Positions 7,145 to 15,707 of a stretch of 33,078 bases of DNA are shown here, in pieces (position 1 is the first letter of the stretch; every line of letters starts with the position of its first letter). This stretch comes from Bacteroidia bacterium (lineage in GTDB: Bacteria > Bacteroidota > Bacteroidia > B-17B0 > Aurantibacillaceae). The notes under the pieces are model-generated. The model saw only the letters and a list, made by a program, of their open reading frames with translations. It was not told where the DNA came from and made no database searches. The position numbers and the translations under genes were made by a program. The DNA lies in the NCBI GenBank assembly GCA_016787445.1, contig JAEUTQ010000041.1, positions 1-33,078 on the forward strand, written 5' to 3'.

Positions 7145-9163
7145 CTAAGACATGCTTTTTAATTTGGCCAAAATTTGCTGTGCCTTTTGGTTATCCGGAT
7201 TACGCTTTAAAATGCGCTCTACAATTTCGATTGCTCCCTTTTTATCTTTTAGATACAGTTTTAATCCTGCCACATTAAACAATAAAGGTTCATAATCCAA
7301 ATCAAGTGCAAGACCTTTATTGTAATACTCTACTGCGGATTTTACTTCATTTTGCGTTAATTCTAAAAAACCAAGATTTGTGAAACCGGAAATGTTTTTT
7401 GGATGTTGCGTAACTATATATTTAAATTCTTCTCTTGCAGCATTAATATTCTTAGTATTCATATAGGCCGAGCCTAATTTATTTCTGAATTCAAGATTAT
7501 AGGGCGCTAATTCACAGGCTTTCTTAAACCAAAGGACTGACTTATCCATTGCGCCTGTATTATAATACGCTTCCGCGATATGGTAGGCACTCCACGCGTG
7601 TATATTATCATAGGATTTCTTGCTGATTCTTTCAACAAGCTCCTTCTCGCCTATTTTCGTCACATAGCTGATTATTTTATTGAAGTCTTGTTGCGAGAAA
7701 CGTAATTGCAATAAAGCGTGCAAGTTCATTAAAATCTCATCCTTAGTTCCATCTTTTAATATAGCTGCAGCAGAATCCAAATATTCCGGCTTGGCTTCAA
7801 ATTTATCGAACTGGTTGATGTAGGCTCTTGCACGCGTTAAGGCATCCGGATTTTTTTCGTTGATAGCAAATAAACCAATGAATTCTTTTATTTTTTCTTT
7901 TTCCTTTTTAGTTATTGGTTTACGGATGTAATGATCATGAACGGTTACATGCGGAATATCAATGGAGCCTGATGAAGGCATGTGACAATTTACACAGTTG
8001 GCTTTTTGTGGTGCCTTAACTACAGTCTTTTCACTACATTCTAATGTGGATTTTTTGTCTGAACCATGACAATTTCTGCAAGCTGTATTAAATAGTTCTT
8101 TGCCCGTTTCTTTTACACTTACATGTGGATTATGACAGGTCACACAGGTTAATGCATCTTTGTACGGCTTTAAGGATTTAATATCCTTTGATTTTTCGTA
8201 AGACTGAATGAAACACTGGCTTTGTTTTAATCTATCAGCATGAGAGGCCATGATGAATTCATCATCAGCATTTTTATACTTGGGTAAAAAAACCGTCATG
8301 AAATCACTTAATTTCATACCGGGCTTAAAGTCGTAAAACGATTTTCCTTCCTTCAACACGGCGTTTCCCTGAAGATGGCAACGCATACACACATCGAATT
8401 GCCGATCGATGGAAAGCTTTGATGGATTGACAATACTGTAATCAATATATTTTGAAGTATCTACTTTACTTCCGCTTTGTCGTTGCGCAACGTGAATACT
8501 ACCAGGACCATGACAACGCTCGCAGTTTATTCCTTCCGGTACTGAATTAAACTTATTTTCAGAACCCAATTCAAATTCCGGAAATGCGTTATGACAACTC
8601 ATGCATTCCAATCCGATTTTACGTGTAAACCTTGTATTATGACCATCCTCAAATCCCGGAGGTAAATCCCATTTCTTCTTTTGCGTATAAAAAGTCATAG
8701 GCATTTGATTCATATAACCGTTTACACTTTGTAAATGAGAGTTAGTGTGTTGACCTGAACCAATAATATAATTTACCTGCTCGGTTCTTTGGAATATAGT
8801 ATCACCTTTCTCTATCTTATATTCACTAAAAAACAAACTGTCATTTTTCCAAAATGCAGTATAGTGTAAATCCGTATACTTATCATAAATGGCGGGGTGA
8901 CTAAAATCTGCGGCTGATTTTTCTTTTGTCGCGCGAGCGAAGGATTGTCCCATCCCCGTTTTAATAAAGCTGTTGTAAATATCCTGGTGACAAAGTTTAC
9001 ATGTATTTATCCCAACATAATGAGCAGTATCGCTATGGTTTAAATAAACCAGTGTATCCTTTGTTTTAGTTTGTGATTCTTTTGAACCGGACGGCTCTTT
9101 ACACTGATAATTAAGGAGAATTATCAAAATTACTAAAGGAAGTATGAACTTTAGAAAGCGCAT
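7145..9163 (-). CDS. Seven-haem c-type cytochrome lipoprotein with C-terminal TPR repeats
   Basis: The 672-residue protein is a periplasmic or outer-membrane electron carrier or haem enzyme of unknown partner. A lipoprotein-type signal ends at Cys21 (ILLNYQC). Seven CxxCH haem-attachment motifs follow: CKLCH (55-59), CMSCH, CERCH, CMRCH, CVTCH, CRNCH and CVNCH. They occupy roughly residues 55-395. The remaining 250 residues form several tetratricopeptide repeats (for example AYYNTGAMDKSVLWFKKAC and YYNKGLALDLDYEPLL), which suggests docking to another protein. The layout resembles TPR-multihaem proteins related to cytochrome c554/nitrite-reductase-like carriers. Its ATG overlaps the stop of the GNAT gene (TAATG), so translation is coupled. 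Nothing adjacent is an obvious redox partner; the sco/tlpA pair is 6 kb away. Confidence 0.88.
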   Translation of the reverse strand: MRFLKFILPLVILIILLNYQCKEPSGSKESQTKTKDTLVYLNHSDTAHYVGINTCKLCHQDIYNSFIKTGMGQSFARATKEKSAADFSHPAIYDKYTDLHYTAFWKNDSLFFSEYKIEKGDTIFQRTEQVNYIIGSGQHTNSHLQSVNGYMNQMPMTFYTQKKKWDLPPGFEDGHNTRFTRKIGLECMSCHNAFPEFELGSENKFNSVPEGINCERCHGPGSIHVAQRQSGSKVDTSKYIDYSIVNPSKLSIDRQFDVCMRCHLQGNAVLKEGKSFYDFKPGMKLSDFMTVFLPKYKNADDEFIMASHADRLKQSQCFIQSYEKSKDIKSLKPYKDALTCVTCHNPHVSVKETGKELFNTACRNCHGSDKKSTLECSEKTVVKAPQKANCVNCHMPSSGSIDIPHVTVHDHYIRKPITKKEKEKIKEFIGLFAINEKNPDALTRARAYINQFDKFEAKPEYLDSAAAILKDGTKDEILMNLHALLQLRFSQQDFNKIISYVTKIGEKELVERISKKSYDNIHAWSAYHIAEAYYNTGAMDKSVLWFKKACELAPYNLEFRNKLGSAYMNTKNINAAREEFKYIVTQHPKNISGFTNLGFLELTQNEVKSAVEYYNKGLALDLDYEPLLFNVAGLKLYLKDKKGAIEIVERILKRNPDNQKAQQILAKLKSMS

Positions 9164-9687
9164 TACTGATTAATCAACTGTAACAACCACTCGTCGCTAA
9201 ATTCATTGGCGGAAACACGGTTCCATTGCTTCTTCAATCCGATTTTCTCAAAACCTGATTTTTCAAATAATTGTAAGCTGGCAGGAGCAGTTACTGTTAC
9301 GTTTGCATAGAGTTGTTTCAGTAATAAAGTATTAAAGGCATAATCTTTTAAAAGTAACAAGGCTTCATAGGCATAGCCTTTATTTCTGTATTCTTCGCTG
9401 ATTAAAATGCCAATACCGGCACGCAAATGATACGGATCAAAATCAAATAAGTCGATAGCTCCTACTGCCGCATCATTTCCATGTTGTGAAATAATCAAGC
9501 GCAATTGTTTATTTGTATAAATATCTTCATGTGCATTCACTAAAAATTGCTCGAGCACATAACGACTAAACGGAGTTTGCGTATTGCTCACCTGCCAAAT
9601 TTCGCGGTTGTTCTCCCATTTATAAAGCACATCAACGTCTGATGGCTCTAAAGCCCTTAAATAAATATTTTCTCCTTTGATAAACAT
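9163..9687 (-). CDS. GNAT-family N-acetyltransferase (RimJ/RimL type)
   Basis: The 174-residue cytoplasmic enzyme transfers an acetyl group from acetyl-CoA to an amine. It begins with the typical NIYLRALEPSDVDVLYKW strand-helix of the RimJ/RimL-like (Acetyltransf_3) group. It carries the acetyl-CoA pyrophosphate loop EEYRNKGYAYEAL and ends with the ASLQLFEKSGFEKIG segment. The length is normal. Both ends form TAATG overlaps, with the upstream 201-residue gene and the downstream cytochrome gene, so it belongs to a tightly coupled operon. The substrate (ribosomal protein N-terminus, polyamine or peptidoglycan precursor) cannot be told. Confidence 0.9.
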   Translation of the reverse strand: MFIKGENIYLRALEPSDVDVLYKWENNREIWQVSNTQTPFSRYVLEQFLVNAHEDIYTNKQLRLIISQHGNDAAVGAIDLFDFDPYHLRAGIGILISEEYRNKGYAYEALLLLKDYAFNTLLLKQLYANVTVTAPASLQLFEKSGFEKIGLKKQWNRVSANEFSDEWLLQLINQ

Positions 9688-10292
9688 TAGTCTTTGGTAT
9701 AAATTTCCCGTTCTTCGGTTATTCGCTTATTTAATTGCTCGGCTGTATATGTAGGAAAGGTGAATACTTTATCAGAAGTCTCATTAATCACGTTGATTGC
9801 CTTACAATCCACAATGTAATCATTATCATTAAGGTCTTCCAGAAAATCAAACAACAAACGTTCCTTATTCACTTTAATAGCATAAAACTCTTCAAAAAAT
9901 TGCTTGATAGGACTCAGACAAGTTGCTTCATTAGCTTTTACAGAGGTATATTGCTGCATCTGTTCCTGAAATATTTGCAACTGGTAATCCTCGCTAAATA
10001 CTGGGTGCTTAATAATTTTAAAAAATACGGCCTCAACAGAGCGTTGTTTTATCGTTTTTAATATCAACTCGGCTTTGATGTTTAATTCACGTTCCTTTAT
10101 GGTTAATGAATTATAATTTCCATTAATCATTAAACCGATATGAGCAGGGATTCTTCCGGCGTGCAACAAAACCAACCATGTTCCCTTTAATAGTTCGTCG
10201 GGGTTATTTAATGCTTCGTAAGCATACTGATATTTGGAAGTAGCGATCAAGAATGTATTATTCTTTAACTTCAATACGACCTTCAAAAACAA
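9687..10292 (-). CDS. Uncharacterised operon protein between dapF and the GNAT gene
   Basis: I do not recognise a characterised family. The protein has up to 201 residues, no signal peptide and no membrane segment, and is rich in charged helices. A notable central motif is GTWLVLLHAGRIPAHIGLMINGNY, followed by a KERELN helix; this looks like a conserved fold core. The start is uncertain: the open frame begins at a TTG 35 bases inside dapF and has further TTG codons at 10274 and 10250, but no early ATG. A start near 10250 would give about 187 residues and begin close to the dapF stop. Its stop overlaps the GNAT start as TAATG. The context suggests a housekeeping role with the dapF cluster, but no function can be given. 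Confidence 0.75.
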   Translation of the reverse strand: MFLKVVLKLKNNTFLIATSKYQYAYEALNNPDELLKGTWLVLLHAGRIPAHIGLMINGNYNSLTIKERELNIKAELILKTIKQRSVEAVFFKIIKHPVFSEDYQLQIFQEQMQQYTSVKANEATCLSPIKQFFEEFYAIKVNKERLLFDFLEDLNDNDYIVDCKAINVINETSDKVFTFPTYTAEQLNKRITEEREIYTKD

Positions 10293-11043
10293 ATTCGGCC
10301 GGACCTTCCAACCAAATGTTATAAAAATTAGTTTCTAAAACCTTATCGAATTTTACACGAAGGTCGCCACCTAAAGTTGAGATTTTGCAGTAGTTTTTCC
10401 CGGTAGAAGCACCGCTGATGGCTGCAACCAGTGCGGATGCAGTTACGCCTGTACCGCAGGATAAAGTTTCATCCTCCACACCTCGTTCGTAAGTCCGAAC
10501 AAAAACAGAATCCTCTTTTTTCTCAATAAAGTTCACATTAGTGCCTTCTTCAGCAAAACGTTCATTATTGCGGATTTTTTTTCCTTCTTCAAATACATTG
10601 TACGAATTTACATCGTCAACAAATTTCACGTAATGCGGAGAACCTGTGTTCAGGAAATAATGATCGCCATTATTCTCAATACTCTTCACATCGTTCATCT
10701 TTAAAGAAACAAATCCTTCATGAATTACAGCCTCATGCACGCCATCAATAGCTATGAACTTAGTTCTATCGTTGATAAGCCCCATCTTTTTTGCAAAAGC
10801 GGTAATGCATCTTCCGCCATTGCCACACATGGAACTTTGGTTACCATCACTGTTAAAATATACCATTTTAAAATCGGCGCCTGGTTCCAATTCCAGAAGC
10901 ATTAATCCATCTGCACCAATACCAAAGCGACGGTCGCATAACCATTTTACCTGCTCTGAATTTAATTGAATTTCGTTTTTACGATTATCTATCAATATAA
11001 AATCGTTGCCGGTACCTTGATATTTATAAAACTGCAATTGCAT
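10258..11043 (-). CDS. dapF: Diaminopimelate epimerase
   Basis: DapF interconverts LL- and meso-diaminopimelate in the cytoplasm, supplying the cross-linking residue of peptidoglycan and the direct precursor of lysine. The 261-residue protein has the N-terminal KYQGTGNDFILID signature and the two catalytic cysteines, Cys73 in SSMCGNGGRC and Cys196 in TLSCGTGVTASA. Length and motifs are normal. Its ATG overlaps the stop of the upstream membrane-protein gene as TAATG. The cluster with mltG and a cytoplasmic GNAT enzyme is consistent with cell-wall synthesis. Confidence 0.96.
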   Translation of the reverse strand: MQLQFYKYQGTGNDFILIDNRKNEIQLNSEQVKWLCDRRFGIGADGLMLLELEPGADFKMVYFNSDGNQSSMCGNGGRCITAFAKKMGLINDRTKFIAIDGVHEAVIHEGFVSLKMNDVKSIENNGDHYFLNTGSPHYVKFVDDVNSYNVFEEGKKIRNNERFAEEGTNVNFIEKKEDSVFVRTYERGVEDETLSCGTGVTASALVAAISGASTGKNYCKISTLGGDLRVKFDKVLETNFYNIWLEGPAEFVFEGRIEVKE

Positions 11044-11669
11044 TAATTAATCTTTGCTAACAAATCAGAATTATTAACTCTTTCCATTGGCATGAAATCA
11101 GGATTAATAGCTACACGATACACCTGTTCTTCACTCTTCAAATAATAAACATTATCTACTTTGTATAAATTAAAGGAAGAAAAATCAGAAAAGCCATAAA
11201 GCATGATTCTGTTTTTAGTCATGCGGTACCCCTTTGAGTTAAGTGGTGTTTTTCTAAATTCTACAAAAAACACGTTGACAGGATCATTGGTATTCACACC
11301 GGCTAAATTAGCCGCTAAAGTATCTTTTTGCATCACATCCAAATCAATCAACTTTATACTTTTTACCGAGATTAATTCTTCAGTAGCGATATTGATATTA
11401 TCATTCTCCTTTAATAAGCTGTCTACTTCTTTATAATTTGTATAAGGAGAAACTTTGGTGTTGATTTTAAAACGTTGCTTTTCGTCTTCCTGCTTTTCTT
11501 GATCGTCATCCTGCTTTACAGGCTTTTCAATAATTTTGATTTGATTGGTAGCTGCCGATTTAATTTTATTAAAGTAGTCATCGAGCTTAAAAATGAAAAA
11601 ACCGATGCCAATAATTAAACCAATGGAGACTCCAAAAACAAAGGCCGGTATTTTACGCTTGATTTGCAT
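11043..11669 (-). CDS. Membrane-anchored protein of unknown function, first gene of the dapF operon
   Basis: The 208-residue protein has a single N-terminal membrane segment (about residues 8-27, FVFGVSIGLIIGIGFFIF). After it comes a lysine/glutamine/glutamate-rich linker and a C-terminal globular region with alternating beta strands (for example NRIMLYGFSDFSSFNLYKV and VYYLKSEEQVYRVAI). I do not recognise the domain. The basic N-terminus MQIKRK predicts a cytoplasmic N-terminus and a periplasmic body. It is the first gene of the leftward operon and couples to dapF by a TAATG junction. It lies head to head with htrA; a TATATTTA close to the TAnnTTTG box lies upstream on the minus strand (about 11682-11689). 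A role in the envelope is inferred from location only. Confidence 0.8.
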   Translation of the reverse strand: MQIKRKIPAFVFGVSIGLIIGIGFFIFKLDDYFNKIKSAATNQIKIIEKPVKQDDDQEKQEDEKQRFKINTKVSPYTNYKEVDSLLKENDNINIATEELISVKSIKLIDLDVMQKDTLAANLAGVNTNDPVNVFFVEFRKTPLNSKGYRMTKNRIMLYGFSDFSSFNLYKVDNVYYLKSEEQVYRVAINPDFMPMERVNNSDLLAKIN

Positions 11670-11752
11670 TTTTTAGCAATGTAAATATAGTGATTTTTTA
11701 GATGGCGGCGTTAAGTATTGTTAAAAGAAACTGACAGCCTGAATATTGGAAT

Positions 11753-11760
11753 TAATTTTG
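11753..11760 (+). promoter_or_regulatory. Bacteroidetes -7 box for htrA
   Basis: TAATTTTG matches TAnnTTTG exactly, 36 bases before the ATG at 11797. It lies inside the longer frame that opens at 11746 and therefore supports the downstream start. An ACTGAC about 17 bases upstream may stand in for the -33 element, but weakly. Confidence 0.5.
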
Positions 11761-11796
11761 CGTTATAAACGTAAATTCACTAAAAATTTATTTGTT

Positions 11797-13260
11797 ATGA
11801 AAAGCTTAGTTTCAACCGTTATCGCTGCCACTTTTGGTGGTTTTATAGCCTTAGGAAGTGTTTACTTGATTACTGAAAAAACCGCTAAACATAATCTCAC
11901 GGCACAGGCTGCATCCAACTCACCGGTTAAGCTAACCTCTTATACCGGCAGTCTGATGAGCAACAATCCTGACTTTGTTTTAGCCGCCGAAAAATCTTTA
12001 AATACCGTGGTTCACATCAAGACTACCACGGCCCGTAATAACAATTTAAGCTACAATCCCTTTGAACAATTCTTTTATGGCCATAGTGGCGGACAACCGT
12101 ATGTACAGGAAGGAAGCGGATCCGGAGTAATATTGTCGGAAGACGGTTACGTTGTTACCAATAACCACGTGGTAAACGGGGCCGATGAAATTGATGTGAT
12201 GTTAAATGATAAACGTAATTACAAAGCCGAGGTAATTGGTACCGACCCAAGCACAGACCTCGCACTTCTTAAAATAAAAGAGAAAAATCTGCCATTCATT
12301 GGTTATGGGAACAGTGATAATATTAAAATTGGGGAATGGGTTTTAGCAGTTGGAAATCCTTTTAATTTAAATTCAACAGTTACAGCCGGAATTATCAGCG
12401 CTAAAGGACGCGGCAATATCATTGAAGGTAATCGCGGCAGCGGACAATTCCCTATTGAGTCGTTTATTCAAACTGATGCGGCTATTAATCCAGGCAACAG
12501 TGGCGGAGCATTGGTAAATACGGATGGAGAATTAGTAGGAATAAATACCGCTATTATGTCGAGCAATGGTGCTTACCAAGGTTATGCTTTTGCTATTCCG
12601 GTTAACATTGTAAAAAAAGTGGTTTCTGATTTGATTGAATATGGAACAGTACAACGTGCCTATATTGGTGTTAGCATTAATGACATTGATTCGAAATTTG
12701 CAGAGCAAAAAAATCTAAAGCAGTTAAAAGGTGCCTACATTAATGGACTTACCTCTAATGGTGCGGCTGAAAATGCAGGTATTAAGATTGGTGATGTTAT
12801 CACCAGCGTTGAGAACAACAAAGTAAATAGCGTATCCGAATTACAAGAACAAATCAGTAAATACCGTCCTGGTAATAAAGTAAATGTTACAGTTATGAGA
12901 GAGAATAAAGAAATAAGCATTCCGGTTACTTTAACCAATATAAAAAACAGCACAGAAGTGATTAAAAAAGCGGAGCCTGTTTTAACTAGCGTAAATAGCT
13001 TGGGAGCTACTTTCGAAGAAGTAGACAAAGAGTATCTTGCAAAATTCAGATTAGAAAACGGTGTGAAGATTGCCAAATTAACAGGAGGCAAGTTAGCCGG
13101 TGTGGGAATGAAAGAAGGATTTATTATCACCTCCATTAACAAGAAAAAAGTATACACAACAGCTGACATTCAAAAAATGCTTGAAGGAAAAAGCGGAAGT
13201 GTATTAGTGGAAGGCATCTACCCTAATGGCATGATTGCTTCTTATGGATTTGGGTTATAG
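11797..13260 (+). CDS. htrA: Do/HtrA-family periplasmic serine protease with two PDZ domains
   Basis: DegP/HtrA proteins degrade or refold damaged envelope proteins. From the ATG at 11797 the protein has 487 residues: an N-terminal signal/anchor segment (about 5-25), then the trypsin-like protease domain with the full triad His124 (TNNHVV), Asp154 (STDLALL) and Ser235 (GNSGGA). Two PDZ domains follow (about 285-370 and 395-485); the first starts at RAYIGVSI. The domain order matches DegP/DegQ. An upstream in-frame start at 11746 would add 17 residues, but it lies before the predicted -7 box, so I reject it. The gene is divergent from the dapF operon. The assignment is firm; whether it is a DegP-like chaperone-protease or a DegQ/DegS type is not settled. 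Confidence 0.95.
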   Translation: MKSLVSTVIAATFGGFIALGSVYLITEKTAKHNLTAQAASNSPVKLTSYTGSLMSNNPDFVLAAEKSLNTVVHIKTTTARNNNLSYNPFEQFFYGHSGGQPYVQEGSGSGVILSEDGYVVTNNHVVNGADEIDVMLNDKRNYKAEVIGTDPSTDLALLKIKEKNLPFIGYGNSDNIKIGEWVLAVGNPFNLNSTVTAGIISAKGRGNIIEGNRGSGQFPIESFIQTDAAINPGNSGGALVNTDGELVGINTAIMSSNGAYQGYAFAIPVNIVKKVVSDLIEYGTVQRAYIGVSINDIDSKFAEQKNLKQLKGAYINGLTSNGAAENAGIKIGDVITSVENNKVNSVSELQEQISKYRPGNKVNVTVMRENKEISIPVTLTNIKNSTEVIKKAEPVLTSVNSLGATFEEVDKEYLAKFRLENGVKIAKLTGGKLAGVGMKEGFIITSINKKKVYTTADIQKMLEGKSGSVLVEGIYPNGMIASYGFGL

Positions 13261-13271
13261 AAACATCTTTG

Positions 13272-13302
13272 GTTGAGAGTCTGTTGCCTATAGACTCTCA
13301 AC
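13272..13302 (+). terminator. Hairpin after htrA
   Basis: A perfect 11-bp stem, GTTGAGAGTCT / AGACTCTCAAC, with a nine-base loop starts 12 bases after the htrA stop. It lacks a following T run, so it may be a processing or stabilising hairpin rather than a strong intrinsic terminator. Confidence 0.5.
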
Positions 13303-13785
13303 TAAAGACTATAAAAAAATCTCTTACTTTATTACACGACTGAAATAATAAAACCACAAAAACCTATTGTAGGCACATTCCAATTATCCTTAAACTTGAT
13401 TAATCTGCAAAGTCCTACAATAAATACCGGCGCCGAAAACAACCTTACCTAATACTGAACTACGGGGGTATAAAACGGAGTAAGCATAAATAAGTGAATA
13501 ATTCATAAACGATAACAGAAGCAATTAAGCCGACTGATTCAATATAAAAACATTGAATCAAAATAGGATGTGCATCAATTCTTTCTCTATACACACCAAA
13601 TCATTATAGTTAGTGTAGGTTATTCCGCTCAGCGCCTTAATTCATCCTACTAAATTAGCAATCTAACAAAAGCATAAAACGATACTAACTGCGTCATTGA
13701 AGGACGGATAATTCTTTATTATTTCTAAAAAGACAGTATGTTATTCTCCTCTCAAACATACTAAACCTACAGATTTTACGTTATT
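13303..13785. other. Non-coding stretch with several inverted repeats
   Basis: No credible gene was found here. Inverted repeats seen: TATTGTAGG (13365-13373) with CCTACAATA (13414-13422); TGATTCAAT (13535-13543) with ATTGAATCA (13552-13560); TAGGATG (13564-13570) with CATCCTA (13643-13649); AGTATGTT (13735-13742) with AACATACT (13755-13762), just before the next gene. The last could sit in that gene's promoter or leader. A structured small RNA is possible but unproven. Confidence 0.4.
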
Positions 13786-15282
13786 ATGCTTAAATTTGAT
13801 TTCGTGAAACAATTCATATTCATATTAAGTGTACTCGCTTTTATTTTACTAGGAACTACTGCCTGTAAAAAGAACAAATTAATCGACGACGAAAACGCAA
13901 AGGTGGAATTCTCACAAGACTCCGTTTTGTTCGATACTGTATTCACTCAATCCGGTTCAACTACTCGTAATTTCAGAGTTAGAAATCCGCATAATCAACC
14001 TATACGTATCAGCTCTATCAATCTTAAGGGAGGCACTTCATCTCCTTTTATACTTAATGTAGATGGTTCTCCCGGAAAATCGTTCAGTAACATCGACATA
14101 CCGGCAAAAGACAGTATTTACATTTTCGTGCAGGTGTTTGTCAATCCTACCAACGTTAACAGTCCTTTAATTATCAGTGATGCGATACAATTTAGCGTCA
14201 ACAACAATAATCAGGAAGTTCAGTTAGAAGCGTGGGGACAAGACGCGTATTATCATAAACCAAAAAATGCCATCAAATTTTCAAGTGGAGGGTATTTACC
14301 TTACAGTACCATTGCCGACCATCCAACAACCGGCGCTTCAATCACCAACACAACGGTAACCTGGCCAAATGATAAACCGCATGTGATTTATGGCTGGTTA
14401 GTGGTAGATTCTACTCAACAATTAATCATTCAGCAAGGAACAAAAGTGCACTTTCATCAAAACGCGGGTATGTGGGTTTACAGATATGGCACGCTTAAAG
14501 TTAACGGTACATTAAATAATGAAGTTGTATTTCAGGGCGACCGATTAGAACCTTATATGCAAGACATACCCGGACAATGGGATCGCATCTGGATTAATGA
14601 AGGCAGTGTGAATAATGAAATTAATTATGCGATTATAAAAAACGGATTTATAGGAATTCAGGCCGAACTTTTGTTTGGAAATTTCTTCGAACCTCGTCGT
14701 TTAAAAATCAATAACACAAAAATTCACAACATGAAAAAATGGGGATTGTATGCACTTGCATTTAATGTGAGTGGCGGCAATAATGTTTTTTCTAATTGTA
14801 AAGAATATGTAGCGGCATTTGTAGCTGGTGGCAATTACAAATTCGTTCATAGCACCTTCGCTAATTTTTGGAATAAAGACGGAAGAAGCACCCCGGCTTT
14901 TCATGTCGATAATCATGCAGGTTCACAACAAATTCCTCTTGACACATGTTATTTCGGAAATTGTATCATTGATGGCAGTCAGAGTAATGAATTAGAACTG
15001 GACATCGTTACAACCAATACTTTTGCCATTAATTATGTCTTTTCCAACTCACTCATCCGCACGAATACGAATGTTTCTAACACCACCCATTTCCCGGTTG
15101 GTAACAGTATAAATGGCACAAACCCTTTCTACGATCCTAACGTGTACAATTTTGAGTTAAAGACAGGATCAAATGCCATTAATTTAGGGAATACGGCTGA
15201 TGCCGGATTATATCCATTAGACATTAAGGGGAATTCCAGGACTTCCGTTCAGCCTGATGCCGGAGCTTATGAGCTTCCGTAG
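13786..15282 (+). CDS. Surface/outer-membrane lipoprotein with right-handed beta-helix region
   Basis: The 498-residue protein starts with a lipoprotein signal (LLGTTACKK; Cys27 is the likely lipid site). Residues about 40-150 look like an immunoglobulin-like domain of the DUF1573/choice-of-anchor kind (SVLFDTVFTQSGSTTRNFRV). The rest reads as a parallel beta-helix, with short repeated turns such as GTLKVNGTLNNEVVFQGD and NNTKIHNMKKWGLYAL. It closes with the DIKGNSRTSVQPDAGAYE ending typical of choice-of-anchor Q/pectate-lyase-fold proteins of Bacteroidota. These are exported, often polysaccharide- or matrix-interacting proteins. I see no catalytic signature, so binding is as likely as enzyme activity. 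The gene follows the structured non-coding region. Confidence 0.8.
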   Translation: MLKFDFVKQFIFILSVLAFILLGTTACKKNKLIDDENAKVEFSQDSVLFDTVFTQSGSTTRNFRVRNPHNQPIRISSINLKGGTSSPFILNVDGSPGKSFSNIDIPAKDSIYIFVQVFVNPTNVNSPLIISDAIQFSVNNNNQEVQLEAWGQDAYYHKPKNAIKFSSGGYLPYSTIADHPTTGASITNTTVTWPNDKPHVIYGWLVVDSTQQLIIQQGTKVHFHQNAGMWVYRYGTLKVNGTLNNEVVFQGDRLEPYMQDIPGQWDRIWINEGSVNNEINYAIIKNGFIGIQAELLFGNFFEPRRLKINNTKIHNMKKWGLYALAFNVSGGNNVFSNCKEYVAAFVAGGNYKFVHSTFANFWNKDGRSTPAFHVDNHAGSQQIPLDTCYFGNCIIDGSQSNELELDIVTTNTFAINYVFSNSLIRTNTNVSNTTHFPVGNSINGTNPFYDPNVYNFELKTGSNAINLGNTADAGLYPLDIKGNSRTSVQPDAGAYELP

Positions 15283-15355
15283 TCAATTTTAACCCGTTAA
15301 TCTATTTTAACAGCCAAACAGAACTTTTTTGAGCGAAATTTGTTCTGTATTTGTT

Positions 15356-15655
15356 ATGAAAAGTACTTATTTAGTTCACATCTCTTTACCCGAAGTTTTT
15401 ACATCACGTCTAGCTGCCTTAATTCCAAAACAACGCAGCATGATTAACGATTTATTAGAACAGCGCATTGTGCTCAGTTATTCTTTAGATATGGAGCGCC
15501 AAAACCTTTGGGTTTTTGTTGAAGCCAAGTCAGAAAAAGGGGTGATGGACATCATCAGTAATTTCCCAATCATCAATGAAGTTAAAGTTGAAATAAAAGA
15601 ATTAGCCTTCTATGATTCAAGTCCGATGGGATTACCCGAATTGATCATGAATTAG
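15356..15655 (+). CDS. Small alpha/beta protein, possibly YCII/muconolactone-isomerase-like fold
   Basis: From the ATG at 15356 the protein has 99 residues. It has no signal peptide. The order strand (TYLVHISL), helix, strand (RIVLSYSLD), strand (NLWVFVEA), helix (KGVMDIISNF), strand (EVKVEIKELAFY) suggests a dimeric ferredoxin-like alpha/beta barrel such as YciI or muconolactone isomerase proteins. This is a pattern-based guess without a recognised active site. A longer frame opens at a TTG at 15329, but the ATG gives the natural N-terminus. The gene is convergent with pbpC, with 52 bases between their stops. Confidence 0.7.
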   Translation: MKSTYLVHISLPEVFTSRLAALIPKQRSMINDLLEQRIVLSYSLDMERQNLWVFVEAKSEKGVMDIISNFPIINEVKVEIKELAFYDSSPMGLPELIMN

Positions 15656-15679
15656 AACAATTAAACAAATCATCCCTAA

Positions 15680-15698
15680 CACTTCGATAAGCTCAGTG
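15680..15698. repeat. Short CACT...AGTG element between convergent genes
   Basis: CACTTCGATAAGCTCAGTG resembles a motif that I recall recurring in intergenic DNA of Bacteroidota. It has imperfect dyad symmetry (CACT / AGTG) and lies between the stops of the small alpha/beta protein and pbpC. Only one copy is seen in this window. Confidence 0.3.
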
Positions 15699-15707
15699 AC
15701 CGGGAGA

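Noticed and set aside
11746..11796. Upstream start adding 17 residues to HtrA
   Set aside because: The predicted -7 box at 11753-11760 lies within this extension, and the ATG at 11797 gives a normal signal segment.
12735..13169. 144-residue minus-strand open frame inside htrA
   Set aside because: It lies wholly inside the well-supported htrA PDZ region and has a hydrophobic, low-information composition typical of an antisense shadow.
13568..13609. 13-codon open frame in the non-coding region after htrA
   Set aside because: It is too short, has no promoter or conserved pattern, and is expected by chance.
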